Below, in pieces: positions 9,481-18,975 of a stretch of 64,000 nucleotides of DNA. Source of the stretch: Thermoplasmata archaeon (GTDB taxonomy: Archaea; Thermoplasmatota; Thermoplasmata; Lutacidiplasmatales; UBA184). The notes beneath the pieces were generated by a model that saw only the letters and a list, made by a program, of their open reading frames with translations, was not told where the DNA came from and did no database searches. Positions within the stretch are counted from its first letter, which is position 1. Each line of letters starts with the position of its first letter. Location of the stretch: positions 1-64,000 of the forward strand of contig DAHUZP010000026.1 of assembly GCA_027306505.1 (NCBI GenBank). Reading direction: 5' to 3'. A program made the position numbers and the translations under genes.

Positions 9481-11517
9481 ATGAGCGCCCCTAGCTTCCG
9501 TGGAGGCCTCCTCGCGGACGGCCCCTCCCCCCGGGGGATGTTCGTGGGAGGCTTCCTTTGGCTCCTGCTCGCGGCGCTTGCGCTCACGGCCTCCCCCGGC
9601 TCGGCCGCCTCCCCGGGGCCAGCTCCGCTCCCGCACATCGTGGAGACCGTCGTCCATCCCGCGGTCACCAGCGGGTGCAGCCAGTACCCCTGCGACGAGA
9701 GCGCCCCGATCACGTGGTACGAGTACTATCCCTGGGGAGGTCCCCAGGGGTTCGGTCTCCCCTACCGCGACGGAGGGGAGTGCATCGAGTTCGACGGATA
9801 CGCGCCGTACAACTCCTGCAGCTTCAGTGGAGGGAACGGGAACTACAACTCGTACTACGGAGAGAACTGCCCGGGGTTCATCTCGAGCCAGACCAACGTG
9901 CAGGCGAACGGCAACCTCTGCTACCTCGGCTATCAGACCTTCCCGATCTACTTCGCGACGCAGCCGGGCAGCGGCAACCTCTACGCGGGGACCTACACGT
10001 TCCAGAACGCGGGAGATGACTGCTCCTCGCTGTTCATGAACAACAACCCCCACATCGACCCGAGCGGCCCGTACACCGGGCTCGTCTTCGGCTGCTTCGC
10101 GGGCCCGTCGGGGTGGTCGAGCTGGTCGGGTTCGACGACCACCTTCCACGGCTTCAGCGACTTCCACGTGGCCTACGCCGAGAGCAACGGTGGCCCCGCC
10201 GCGCTCTCCTACTGGCTCTACACCAACGGGGCCTCCCTCCTCTCCCCGGGAGGGGTCTCCCCGGGAAGCGCTCCGACCCTCTTCCCGCAGGCGGCCATCT
10301 ACGGGGACGTGGTGGCGAGCAACGGCAAACCGATGGGCGGGCTCACGGTCACCATCAACGCGAGCTACGCTCCCTGGAACGGCGGGACCATCTACACCGT
10401 GACGTCCGCCAGCGACGGGAGCTGGGGCTTCGACATCCCGCAGTCCGAGTTCCCGCTCGGGGACCTCTCGAACGCCTACGTCATCTCGGTCAGGCCCCCG
10501 CCCGGGTTCACCATCGTGAAGAGCACGATCAACGGGACGGCGGCGACCTTCCCTGCGAACGTGAACGTGGGGGATGGGTTCGGGGTGAACGTGCAGTTCA
10601 CGGTCGCCCCGCTCGCGGTCTCGGTCCAGATGGGGGCCACGTCCAACCCCGAACGGATATGCTCGGTGAGCGCGCACGCGGGCTGCGGCCTCGCGACGAC
10701 CACCGCGCTCACCTTCTATGCGAACGCGACCGGCGGACCGATGTACCCGTCGACCTCCGGCGCTCCGCTCTTCGATTTCTGGCCCTCGACGAACATCGCC
10801 TGGGTCAGCCCGGTCAGCGCCGTCGCGACCTGCGTGGACGGCTACGGGAACGCGGTGCCCGGGTGTTCGAGCACACCGACCCCGCTCGCGAACGGGGGGA
10901 TCGGGTTCAGCTGGCCGGGCTCGGATTTCGCGCTGGGGGATCGATGGTCCGTCACCTTCACGGCGCAAGCGCTGGGCGGCCCCTATGGGATGGTGCGCTC
11001 CGCTGAGGCATGCACGTTCACCGGGACCAACCAGGGCGCCCACTGCGCGGGGACGACCCCCTCGGGACAATCGAGCGAGCTCGGCTACCAGGACTTTTCA
11101 GGGAACGTGGGCGCGGTCTCCTTCCCGCCGGCTCCGGTCATCGTGGAGCCGCCCTTGGTCTACTATCCACCACCTCCTCCCCCGCCTCCGCCTCCCCCGC
11201 CCCCACCGCCCCCGGGGATGCCGGTGCTCAACCCGGTGAACATCCCCGTGGGTCAGCCGCTCGCCTCCCCGCTGACCTCCCCGGTGGTGAACGCGCTCAC
11301 CACGGCCCTGCCGACGCCGACCCTCTCGGTGAACGTGATGGCGCAACCCCTGGCGACGGGCCTCGTCGCGACCGGTTGGGTGGGGCTCTTCTCCGTCCTG
11401 GGGGTCGGGACCCGCATCAAGCAGCGGAAGATGGTGGCGATGCGCAACGTGGCCCAGGGCGCCCGATCGATACCCTCAGCGCCGAAGGAACCGGGAGCGA
11501 TCGGCCAGTTCGACTGA
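9481..11517 (+). CDS. Secreted surface protein with carboxypeptidase-regulatory-like segment, polyproline linker and C-terminal TM
   Basis: Signal peptide FVGGFLWLLLAALALTASPGSAAS; AIYGDVVASNGKPMGGLTVTINASY; (P)n linker; TM LATGLVATGWVGLFSVLGVGTRIKQRK. Confidence 0.75.
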   Translation: MSAPSFRGGLLADGPSPRGMFVGGFLWLLLAALALTASPGSAASPGPAPLPHIVETVVHPAVTSGCSQYPCDESAPITWYEYYPWGGPQGFGLPYRDGGECIEFDGYAPYNSCSFSGGNGNYNSYYGENCPGFISSQTNVQANGNLCYLGYQTFPIYFATQPGSGNLYAGTYTFQNAGDDCSSLFMNNNPHIDPSGPYTGLVFGCFAGPSGWSSWSGSTTTFHGFSDFHVAYAESNGGPAALSYWLYTNGASLLSPGGVSPGSAPTLFPQAAIYGDVVASNGKPMGGLTVTINASYAPWNGGTIYTVTSASDGSWGFDIPQSEFPLGDLSNAYVISVRPPPGFTIVKSTINGTAATFPANVNVGDGFGVNVQFTVAPLAVSVQMGATSNPERICSVSAHAGCGLATTTALTFYANATGGPMYPSTSGAPLFDFWPSTNIAWVSPVSAVATCVDGYGNAVPGCSSTPTPLANGGIGFSWPGSDFALGDRWSVTFTAQALGGPYGMVRSAEACTFTGTNQGAHCAGTTPSGQSSELGYQDFSGNVGAVSFPPAPVIVEPPLVYYPPPPPPPPPPPPPPPPGMPVLNPVNIPVGQPLASPLTSPVVNALTTALPTPTLSVNVMAQPLATGLVATGWVGLFSVLGVGTRIKQRKMVAMRNVAQGARSIPSAPKEPGAIGQFD

Positions 11518-11624
11518 CCGTCCTTCTGTGGGGACGGCCATGGGCGGTTCCTCCCGCCGCGCGGGACCACCTCGGGCCGGACCCGCTCCAGCTTATGGGC
11601 GGGGTGGGTTCCCTCTCCAGGAAC

Positions 11625-12638
11625 ATGCAGGCGAGCGTGCTGTGGAAGCCCGGGGGACCGGAAGCGCTGCGCTTCGGCACCGTCGCGGACCCGGAGCCCG
11701 GACCGGGCGAGGTGCTGGTCCGGACCCGTGCCACCTCGGTGAACCGCCTCGACGTGTGGATCCGCCAGGGCACCTACCGCGTCCCGCTCCCGCACATCCT
11801 GGGGGTCGACCTCGCAGGGGAGGTGGTCCACGCGGATGTGACCGGCCGGTGGAAGGAAGGTGACCGCGTCGTCGCCTATCCCGCGTTGTCCTGTGGGAAG
11901 TGTCCGTCCTGCCGGAAGGGCCAGGAGAGCCTTTGCCCCACCATCGGGATCCTGGGACGCGAGCGGCACGGGGCCTACGCCGAGCTCGTCGCGGTCCCAT
12001 CGGAGAACCTCTATCCCCTCCCCGACCGAGTAGCGTGGGAGGCGGCCGGAGCGTTCCCGCTCGCCTATCTCACGGCCGAGCACACCCTCTCCAGGGCCGG
12101 CGTCGTCGCAGGGGAGACCGTGGTCATCTTCGGGGCCTCCGGAGGCGTCGGTTGCGCGGTCCTCTCCCGGGCGGTGCGCCGCGGGGCTCGGGTGATCGCG
12201 GTCACGGGCTCACCCCAGCTCGTCCCTCGTCTCCACGTCCTGGGGGCGGAGGAGGTGCTGATGCGCGGGTCTGGCGACCTGGTCGAACGGGTCCAGGCGG
12301 CCACCCGAGGGCGGGGCGCCGATGTGGTCGTGGACACGGTGGGGCAGTTGATGTGGAACACCGGACTGCGGGCCCTCACCCGGGGCGGGCGCTACGTGAT
12401 CGTCGGTGTGACCAGCGGTGCGGAGGCCCCGACGGAGCTTCGCCTGATCTACACGCGGCAGCTCTCCGTGCTGGGGGGGTTCCTAGGGGACCGGGTGGAC
12501 TTCGTCCGTCTGCTGGAGGACCTGGCACGGGGACGGATCAATCCGCAGGTCGCCGAAGTGTTCCCCCTGGGACAGGCCGTGGAGGCCCATCGACGGCTGG
12601 ATGCCCCCCACCTGGGGAAGTTCGTCCTGAGGCCCTAG
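11625..12638 (+). CDS. Zinc-containing alcohol dehydrogenase / MDR-family oxidoreductase
   Basis: MQASVLWKPGGPEALRFGTV...; YPALSCGKCPSCRKGQESLCPTIGILGRERHGAYAELVAVP; Rossmann GASGGVGCAVLSRA. Upstream in-frame ATG at 11595 is an alternative start. Confidence 0.88.
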   Translation: MQASVLWKPGGPEALRFGTVADPEPGPGEVLVRTRATSVNRLDVWIRQGTYRVPLPHILGVDLAGEVVHADVTGRWKEGDRVVAYPALSCGKCPSCRKGQESLCPTIGILGRERHGAYAELVAVPSENLYPLPDRVAWEAAGAFPLAYLTAEHTLSRAGVVAGETVVIFGASGGVGCAVLSRAVRRGARVIAVTGSPQLVPRLHVLGAEEVLMRGSGDLVERVQAATRGRGADVVVDTVGQLMWNTGLRALTRGGRYVIVGVTSGAEAPTELRLIYTRQLSVLGGFLGDRVDFVRLLEDLARGRINPQVAEVFPLGQAVEAHRRLDAPHLGKFVLRP

Positions 12639-12740
12639 CCCCGAGCACCCTGGTCGCGAGGCCCCGTCCCCACCGAAGAGCCCCCTCCGGAGGACGCCCA
12701 CAGGTTCAAGGGCGCCCGGTTTCTCCGTCGGCCGGGCCCC

Positions 12741-13673
12741 ATGCTCATCGAAGCCTCCGGGCTCTCCAAGAACTACGGCAGCGTGCCGGCGCTGGGGCCT
12801 GTCGACATCGCCCTGCCCGAGGGCTCGGTCGGACTTGTGGGCCCGAACGGCGCCGGGAAGACGACCCTGCTGCGCTTGCTCCTGGGGCTGATCCGTCCGA
12901 CCTCGGGCTCTGCCCGGGTGCTCGGGCTGGACGCCTCGCTCGACGGCCTCGAGGTCCGGGCGCGCGTGGGCTACATGCCGGAGCATGAGTGCCTGGTCCC
13001 GGAGATGACCGGGGTGGGCTTCGTCTCCTACATGGGCCGCCTGAGCGGGCTCGATCCTTCCACCTCCCTCAGCCGGGCCCACGACGTCCTGCACTTCGTC
13101 GGCTTCCGCGAGGAGCGCTACCGCCGGATCTCCGAGTACTCGATGGGCATGCGTCAGCGGGTCAAGCTCGCCCAGGCGATCGTGCACGACCCGCCCTTGG
13201 TCCTCCTGGACGAGCCGACGGCCGGGCTCGACCCCCAGGGCAGGGACGAGATGCTCGAGCTGCTGAAGGCGCTCACCCGTCAGACGGGGAAGAGCGTCGT
13301 CCTCTCCTCGCACATCCTGGGCGACGTCGAGGGGGTCTGCGATAACCTCCTGGTGCTGGACGGCGGGCGGGTCATCGCCCAGGGCCCGCTTCGCAAGCTC
13401 CTCTCCCTAGGCGGGAACACGGTCGTCGTGCGGATCCGGGGGGACCCGCGGCCCTTCCTTGCGGCGCTCGCCGTACGGGGATTGCGCTGCGACCAGGTCG
13501 GCGACGAGTATCGGATCGCCCGTCCCCCACGGGGGGAACGGGAGCTCTTCGAGATCGCCCGGGAGACCCGCACGCAGATCCGCCACCTGGGCCGGTCGCT
13601 CCAGTCGGTCGAGGACCTGTTCTTGGAGCTGGTGCGCGACCACGAGTCCCATCCAGGAGCGCGCGCGCCTTGA
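12741..13673 (+). CDS. ABC transporter ATP-binding protein
   Basis: Walker A VGPNGAGKTT, signature ISEYSMGMRQRVKLAQAI, Walker B LVLLDEPTAGLDP. Confidence 0.93.
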   Translation: MLIEASGLSKNYGSVPALGPVDIALPEGSVGLVGPNGAGKTTLLRLLLGLIRPTSGSARVLGLDASLDGLEVRARVGYMPEHECLVPEMTGVGFVSYMGRLSGLDPSTSLSRAHDVLHFVGFREERYRRISEYSMGMRQRVKLAQAIVHDPPLVLLDEPTAGLDPQGRDEMLELLKALTRQTGKSVVLSSHILGDVEGVCDNLLVLDGGRVIAQGPLRKLLSLGGNTVVVRIRGDPRPFLAALAVRGLRCDQVGDEYRIARPPRGERELFEIARETRTQIRHLGRSLQSVEDLFLELVRDHESHPGARAP

Positions 13674-14509
13674 CGCTCTCCCCTCCTCGCTACGCCCTCG
13701 CGGAGCATCGCCTCCGCCCGCGCCAGGACCGGGTATGGACGATCTTCTCCGTGAACGTGCGGCTGCGGGGCCTCCGCATCTTCCCGCTGCTCCTCGTGGG
13801 CTTCGGGTTCGTCGCCACGTTCGTCCCGCTCTTCCTGACCGAGCTCTTCTCGACGTACGGGCTCTCGAGCGGCCCCTCGCTCGCCTCGTTCTATTCGGCC
13901 TACAACAACCTGATGCTGTTCATCTTCACGCTCCTGATGAGCGCGGTCGTCGGCTCCGGCATCATCGCGGACGACCTGCGCACCAAGTCGATCAGCCTCT
14001 ACCTCAGCCGGCCGATCACCGTCCTGGACTACCTCGTCGGCAAGGCCGGGGTCGTAGGCGCCCTGCTCGCCCTCCTCGCGATCCTCCCCGGGGTCCTCAC
14101 CGCGGTCCTGGTGGGCGTGCTGGGCTACGTGAGCGCGACGGTCGCGGCGGAGGCGATCGGGATATTCCTCGGAACGGGGACCCTTCTCGTCCTCGTGTTC
14201 ACCGGCTTCGCGGTGCTCCTCTCGAGCCTCACCGACCGGAAGAGCTTCGCGGGCGCGGGCATCTTCGCCGTGCTCCTCTCCCTGGAGATCGTCGCGTCGG
14301 TCCTCTACGCCGCGACGAACCAGGTCAGCGCGCTCTACCTTGCTCCCTGGGAGGACGTGCTCTCGGTGGCCCGATGGGGATTCGGGGTGAGCACACCCGG
14401 GGCGAGCCTGGACCCCTCCGTCGCCCTGTCGATCGTGATCGCGCTCCCCGTCGTCCTCTACGGGGCGACCTACGTCCGGCTCCGCCGCCTGGAGGTGATG
14501 ACCGAATGA
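13670..14509 (+). CDS. ABC-2-type permease
   Basis: Hydrophobic multi-TM protein; TTG start overlapping the stop of the upstream ATPase; ATGA coupling to the downstream ATPase. Confidence 0.82.
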   Translation: MTLSPPRYALAEHRLRPRQDRVWTIFSVNVRLRGLRIFPLLLVGFGFVATFVPLFLTELFSTYGLSSGPSLASFYSAYNNLMLFIFTLLMSAVVGSGIIADDLRTKSISLYLSRPITVLDYLVGKAGVVGALLALLAILPGVLTAVLVGVLGYVSATVAAEAIGIFLGTGTLLVLVFTGFAVLLSSLTDRKSFAGAGIFAVLLSLEIVASVLYAATNQVSALYLAPWEDVLSVARWGFGVSTPGASLDPSVALSIVIALPVVLYGATYVRLRRLEVMTE

Positions 14510-15441
14510 GCTTCGTTCCGGTCGTGGAGGCGGTCAACGCGACCAAGCGCTACGGGGAGGTCCTGGGCCTCAACGGGTTCACCGCCACCTTCCCGCCGGG
14601 CATCACCGGCCTCGTCGGGCCCAACGGCGCGGGGAAGTCCACCCTCTTCCGGGCCCTGGCGGGGCTCCTCCCGCTCGATGCGGGCAGCCTCACCATCCTG
14701 GGCGAGGGCGTCTGGAACCATCCTGAGCGCAACCGGATGATCGGCTACTGCCCGGACCACGGTGGGCTCTATGGCTGGATGGGGCCGGAACGGTTCGTTC
14801 GGACGCTGCTCGAGGTCGATGGGTTCTCCCCTTCGGAGGCCACCGACAGGGCCCACCGTGCCCTGGAGACCGTGGACCTGCTCCCGGTGAAGGACCGCCC
14901 CATCCGCACGTTCAGCAAGGGGATGCGCCAGCGCGTGAAGGTGGCCCAGGCGATCGCCCATGACCCGAAGGTGCTCTTCCTGGACGAGCCCTTGAACGGG
15001 ACCGATCCCGTCGGGCGCGCGAAGTTCCTCGCCCTCTTCCGTTCGCTGGCCGCCTCCGGTCATCACCTCATCATCAGCACGCACGTGCTCCACGAGGTCG
15101 AACGCCTGACGGACAACATCGTGATGATCTCCAACGGGAGGGCCATCGCGCAGGGGGACCTGCACCGGATCCGTGACCTCCTGGACCAGTACCCGCACAC
15201 CGTCGAGCTCGAGTCCTCCACCCCGAGGGTCCTCGCGAAGGTCCTCGCGGGGCGCGTGGACGTCTTCAGCCTGCAGTTCACCGGACCCGACCGGGTCACG
15301 GTCCAGACCTCCTCCCCGGACTCCTTCTTCCAGGACCTGCCGGAGATCGCTCTCACCGAGGGGGTCTCCCTCACCGGGGTCCGCTCCACGGACGACAGCC
15401 TCGAGGCGGTCTTTCGCTATCTCGCCAAGGGGAGAGGATGA
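14506..15441 (+). CDS. ABC transporter ATP-binding protein
   Basis: LVGPNGAGKSTLFRALAGLLP, FSKGMRQRVKVAQAIAHDPKVLFLDEPLNGTDP; ATG at 14506. Confidence 0.93.
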   Translation: MSFVPVVEAVNATKRYGEVLGLNGFTATFPPGITGLVGPNGAGKSTLFRALAGLLPLDAGSLTILGEGVWNHPERNRMIGYCPDHGGLYGWMGPERFVRTLLEVDGFSPSEATDRAHRALETVDLLPVKDRPIRTFSKGMRQRVKVAQAIAHDPKVLFLDEPLNGTDPVGRAKFLALFRSLAASGHHLIISTHVLHEVERLTDNIVMISNGRAIAQGDLHRIRDLLDQYPHTVELESSTPRVLAKVLAGRVDVFSLQFTGPDRVTVQTSSPDSFFQDLPEIALTEGVSLTGVRSTDDSLEAVFRYLAKGRG

Positions 15442-16220
15442 GCCTCCACCTTCCTCTCCGCCCCACCTGGGTGCTCGCCCGGGTGACCTTCGAGTCCACC
15501 GTTCGCAGCTGGAGGGGTCTTGGCCTCGCGCTGCTCTCCTTCTTACCGGCCGTGGTCGTCGCGGGCCTCTACCTCGCCGGGACCCGTGGCGGGGACCTGG
15601 TGAACGACTACGAGACCCTGGCGGTCCGACTCTTCCTTCCTCTGGTCCTGCTCCTCGTCTCCCTGATGCTCGCGGTCCCTCTCTTCCGCGACGAGATCGA
15701 CGAGCAGAGCATCGGTTACCTCATCACGCGGACCGTGGGCAAGCCCGCGATCGTCCTCGGGAAGTACCTCGGGTACGTGGGGCTCGCCTCGCTCCTGCTC
15801 CTCCCTTCCTGCCTGGTCTCCTACGGGCTCGCGGCCGCCGGGGCGGGCTCGGGGGCCGGGACCCTCTCGGGGGTCTTGCCGGCCCTTCTGGTCTCGACCT
15901 TCCTGGGCATCCTCGCGTACGGGGCCTTCTATCTCTTCCTCGGCCTCGCGACGCGCAGGGCCCTCCTCGTGGGGCTCGTCTACGCGTTCCTCTGGGAGTT
16001 CCTCATCGGGAGCCTGCCGGGGAGCGCTCCGGACCTGTCGGTGATGCACTATCTCCTGACCATTCCCCGGCTCTGGGTGAGCTCTGGGCCCCTCGCGAGC
16101 TACCCGTCGACCCTCACCCTCGCCCAGGCGGTGGGGGTCCCGCTGGGGGTCGCGTGTGCGCTGCTGCTGCTCACCCTGGCGACCTTCTGGAAGCTCCCGC
16201 TCTCCCCCTCTCCTGAGTGA
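15438..16220 (+). CDS. ABC-2-type permease
   Basis: Multi-TM protein; 4-nt overlap with the upstream ATPase. Confidence 0.82.
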   Translation: MSLHLPLRPTWVLARVTFESTVRSWRGLGLALLSFLPAVVVAGLYLAGTRGGDLVNDYETLAVRLFLPLVLLLVSLMLAVPLFRDEIDEQSIGYLITRTVGKPAIVLGKYLGYVGLASLLLLPSCLVSYGLAAAGAGSGAGTLSGVLPALLVSTFLGILAYGAFYLFLGLATRRALLVGLVYAFLWEFLIGSLPGSAPDLSVMHYLLTIPRLWVSSGPLASYPSTLTLAQAVGVPLGVACALLLLTLATFWKLPLSPSPE

Positions 16221-16325
16221 GCTCGAAAGGAAGGGGCCACGGGGGCGGCCCTGCCCTCCGAGACACGCGTTGGCGCCTCCGTTCCCCCCGCCCCCAGTTC
16301 TTTAACTGCGCATCGTAGGGAGGGA

Positions 16326-16907
16326 GTGACGCCCATGCCCAAGTCCCCCGTCCGCCCGCGAACGAAGCCCTCTCGGAAGAACGCACGGCCCAGCGCCGCA
16401 CCTAGGCGACAAGGGCGCGCACCGAAGAAGGGCAAGCCCGCGCCCTCGACCCCGACCAAGCGCACGACTAGGACCCCACCCCCTGAGGTTCCGCCGGGGC
16501 CCGACGACTTCCCGACGTTGGAAGAGGCGGGGGAGGAGAGCCTGGGAAGGGCGCTGCGCGAGTCCCTGGGACTCCCGCCCCTGGAGGAGGACCCTTCCAC
16601 TCCTCCCGAGCCGCTCGCTGAGGAGCTCGCGGAGGAGGAGGCGAACGTGGTGACAGAGGGGGCCGAAGCGCTCGCTCCCGAGCCCCCTCCCGAGGTCCGA
16701 GTGGTGAGCGTCGGCTCCTTCGTCCCGACCGGACACCTCGTGTGCGAGGGCTGCGGCAGGATCGTGCGTTGGGCGATCCCCGAGACCACGCGGAAGGAGC
16801 TCGCCGAGCTCGCGATCACCTCCCCCGAAGGGTGGGAGGTACGCTCGCTCGCTGTGAGCTTCACCGGGTTCTGTCCGAACTGCCGCCGGTCGACCGGGCG
16901 GCGCTGA
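16326..16907 (+). CDS. Hypothetical protein: disordered basic/acidic N-terminus plus C-terminal four-Cys zinc-binding domain
   Basis: CEGCGRIVRW...FTGFCPNCRRSTGRR; TATA-like ttctttaac upstream at about 16297. Confidence 0.65.
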   Translation: MTPMPKSPVRPRTKPSRKNARPSAAPRRQGRAPKKGKPAPSTPTKRTTRTPPPEVPPGPDDFPTLEEAGEESLGRALRESLGLPPLEEDPSTPPEPLAEELAEEEANVVTEGAEALAPEPPPEVRVVSVGSFVPTGHLVCEGCGRIVRWAIPETTRKELAELAITSPEGWEVRSLAVSFTGFCPNCRRSTGRR

Positions 16908-16920
16908 CCTTCCGGGCCCT

Positions 16921-18924
16921 CTACTCGTCGAGAGGGGCCCCGCACTTCGGACAGAAGCGTCGACGTACCCCGACCAGGGAGGCCCCGCACGCCGGGCAGG
17001 CGAGGGGCTTGGAAGACGGCTCAGCGCCGGGGGCGCTGGCGGGCTTCGGTGACCTCTCCTCCGGTTCCTTCGGTCCCTTCTCCTCCGTCGCGGCTCGGGA
17101 GGTCTTGGTCGATGGGCTCGCCTTCTTCGAGCCTGGAACCGTGGTCTTCCGCGTCCCTTCCGCCGGGGCGGCCGCGGGCTCGTCGTCCTCGATGTTACGC
17201 CGAGAGGCCCGTCCGCGCAGGTAGAGGAGAGCGATCAGGAAGGCCAGGACCACGACGACCACCCCGGCCTCCTCCATAGGGAGGTAGGAGCCGGCGCCTC
17301 CCGACCCCGAGCTGCCGGTCACGTTGAGGAAGGCCTGGGCGCTGCCGCTGTACCCCGTCTGGGCGACCGAGAAGGACAGGACGACCTCCCCCGGTGTGGA
17401 AGGGACAGTGTAGGTGGCCAGGACCTCGCCTTGGGCATCCGAGACCCAGGGGGACGCGGGGACGAAGGCCCCCCCGCCGACGCTCGCCGAGAAGGTGACG
17501 TTGACCCGGGGGACCCCTTGGCTCCCGTGAAGGACCCTCAACGTCACGTTCACGGTCCCTCCAGGCGCGGCCGTGGTGGAGGAGAGGGAGACGGTGAGCG
17601 CGAGGGTCGTGGGGCTCACCTGGACGGCGGAGGAGGCGGAGCCCTGGAAGAGCCCGTTGCCCACGCTCGCGTTGATCCAGGTGGTCTGGGGCGAGGAGAC
17701 CAGGGGGGCCGAGTAGTTCCCCTGCGCCTTTCCCTGGGCGTCCGTGGTCCAGGGCAGCGCTGGCGTGAAGGTGCCCCCGGCCGTGCTGCCGAGGTAGACG
17801 GTGAGGCCGGAGATGGGGACGCCCGCAGCAACGGCGCGCAGGGCGATCGCGACGGTCGCCCCACCGGACACCGACCCAGGGGTCGCGTTGAGGGTGACGG
17901 ATAGCGGGGTGGGGGCGGCGGTGGTCCAGAGCGCCGTCCCGTTGGTGACCACGGGCACCGAGGTCCCGAGCTCCAGGGCCCCTGGCGCGAGGTAGCCCCG
18001 CTGGGCCGCCCCCGCCTCGCCCCACGCGGGAGGTACCGTACCGTTCCAGCTCACGACCACGGGCCTGGGGAGATACCAGGGCGCGGTGGGGTTGGCGCTG
18101 GTGCGGACCCGCATCGTGAGCGGAAGGTCCACCATCGACGGGACCCAGGGCGAGCCGGTCCAGGTGCCTAGGCTCACCACCCCGATCCCCCCGGTCCAGG
18201 TGGCCTCCGATCCGTTGAGGGTGATGTTGTTCGATCCGGGGTAGGGGAAGAGCGCCCCCTGATAGAGGACCTCCCACGTGCGGTTCCCGGTGTTCACCGC
18301 TTGGAACGAGACGCTCTCGTTCTGCGAGATCGGGCCCGTGTTGTATCCGCAGCTGATGAAGTGCCCGGTCGTGTTGTCGACCACCAGCCAGAACGGGATG
18401 GGGCCGCTGGGGGTCAGGGAGTAGTTCGCGAAGAGCCCCATCGTGAGGATCTGGTCGGCGATGACCTCCTGCTCGGTGAGGAGGAAGGAGCCGCTCCCGA
18501 CGATGGGCATCGAGTACCCGGAGAGGTTGAACTCGAACCCGCTGTTCGGAACCGCGAGCGGATCGACGCTGTGGGCGGACAGCCCCCCGGTCCCAGCGGT
18601 CGCGGCGCTAGGGCCGACGGTCCGGTGGGAGAGCGGGGCCATGAGCCCAGGGATCGGGCAGGACCCCAGCGCACGGGACGGGCTCGCGGTGACCCGCGGA
18701 GCTTCCCCATGGTCGGGGCCCCCCACCGGGGACGTCGCGCTCAAGGCGCTGGCAACGGAGGATCCGGGCGCGGTGACGCCGGGGACCGAGAAGGTCAACA
18801 GCAGCATGGCCAGGACGAGCAGCACGGGCGCGCCCGCCCGGAGGGGTCCGCGTCCATGGCTGGGGTCCATCCGCTCTTGGGCCTCCGTTCGAGCCATGGC
18901 GCCGGGGCGATGGGCCCTCCCCAC
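16921..18924 (-). CDS. Membrane-anchored surface protein with Ig-like domains and cytoplasmic zinc ribbon
   Basis: Signal peptide VLLVLAMLLLTFSVPGVTA; two Ig-like repeats (LxVTLNATPGSVSGG..., LALTVSLSSTTAAPGGTVNVTL...); TM EEAGVVVVVLAFLIALLYLRGR; C-terminal CPACGASLVGVRRRFCPKCGAPLDE. Exact start uncertain. Confidence 0.78.
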   Translation of the reverse strand: MGRAHRPGAMARTEAQERMDPSHGRGPLRAGAPVLLVLAMLLLTFSVPGVTAPGSSVASALSATSPVGGPDHGEAPRVTASPSRALGSCPIPGLMAPLSHRTVGPSAATAGTGGLSAHSVDPLAVPNSGFEFNLSGYSMPIVGSGSFLLTEQEVIADQILTMGLFANYSLTPSGPIPFWLVVDNTTGHFISCGYNTGPISQNESVSFQAVNTGNRTWEVLYQGALFPYPGSNNITLNGSEATWTGGIGVVSLGTWTGSPWVPSMVDLPLTMRVRTSANPTAPWYLPRPVVVSWNGTVPPAWGEAGAAQRGYLAPGALELGTSVPVVTNGTALWTTAAPTPLSVTLNATPGSVSGGATVAIALRAVAAGVPISGLTVYLGSTAGGTFTPALPWTTDAQGKAQGNYSAPLVSSPQTTWINASVGNGLFQGSASSAVQVSPTTLALTVSLSSTTAAPGGTVNVTLRVLHGSQGVPRVNVTFSASVGGGAFVPASPWVSDAQGEVLATYTVPSTPGEVVLSFSVAQTGYSGSAQAFLNVTGSSGSGGAGSYLPMEEAGVVVVVLAFLIALLYLRGRASRRNIEDDEPAAAPAEGTRKTTVPGSKKASPSTKTSRAATEEKGPKEPEERSPKPASAPGAEPSSKPLACPACGASLVGVRRRFCPKCGAPLDE

Positions 18925-18975
18925 ATAGCCTTCCGGTGGTCCGATCCCCGAGGTCCCGCCGAGACCCCGACCTCA

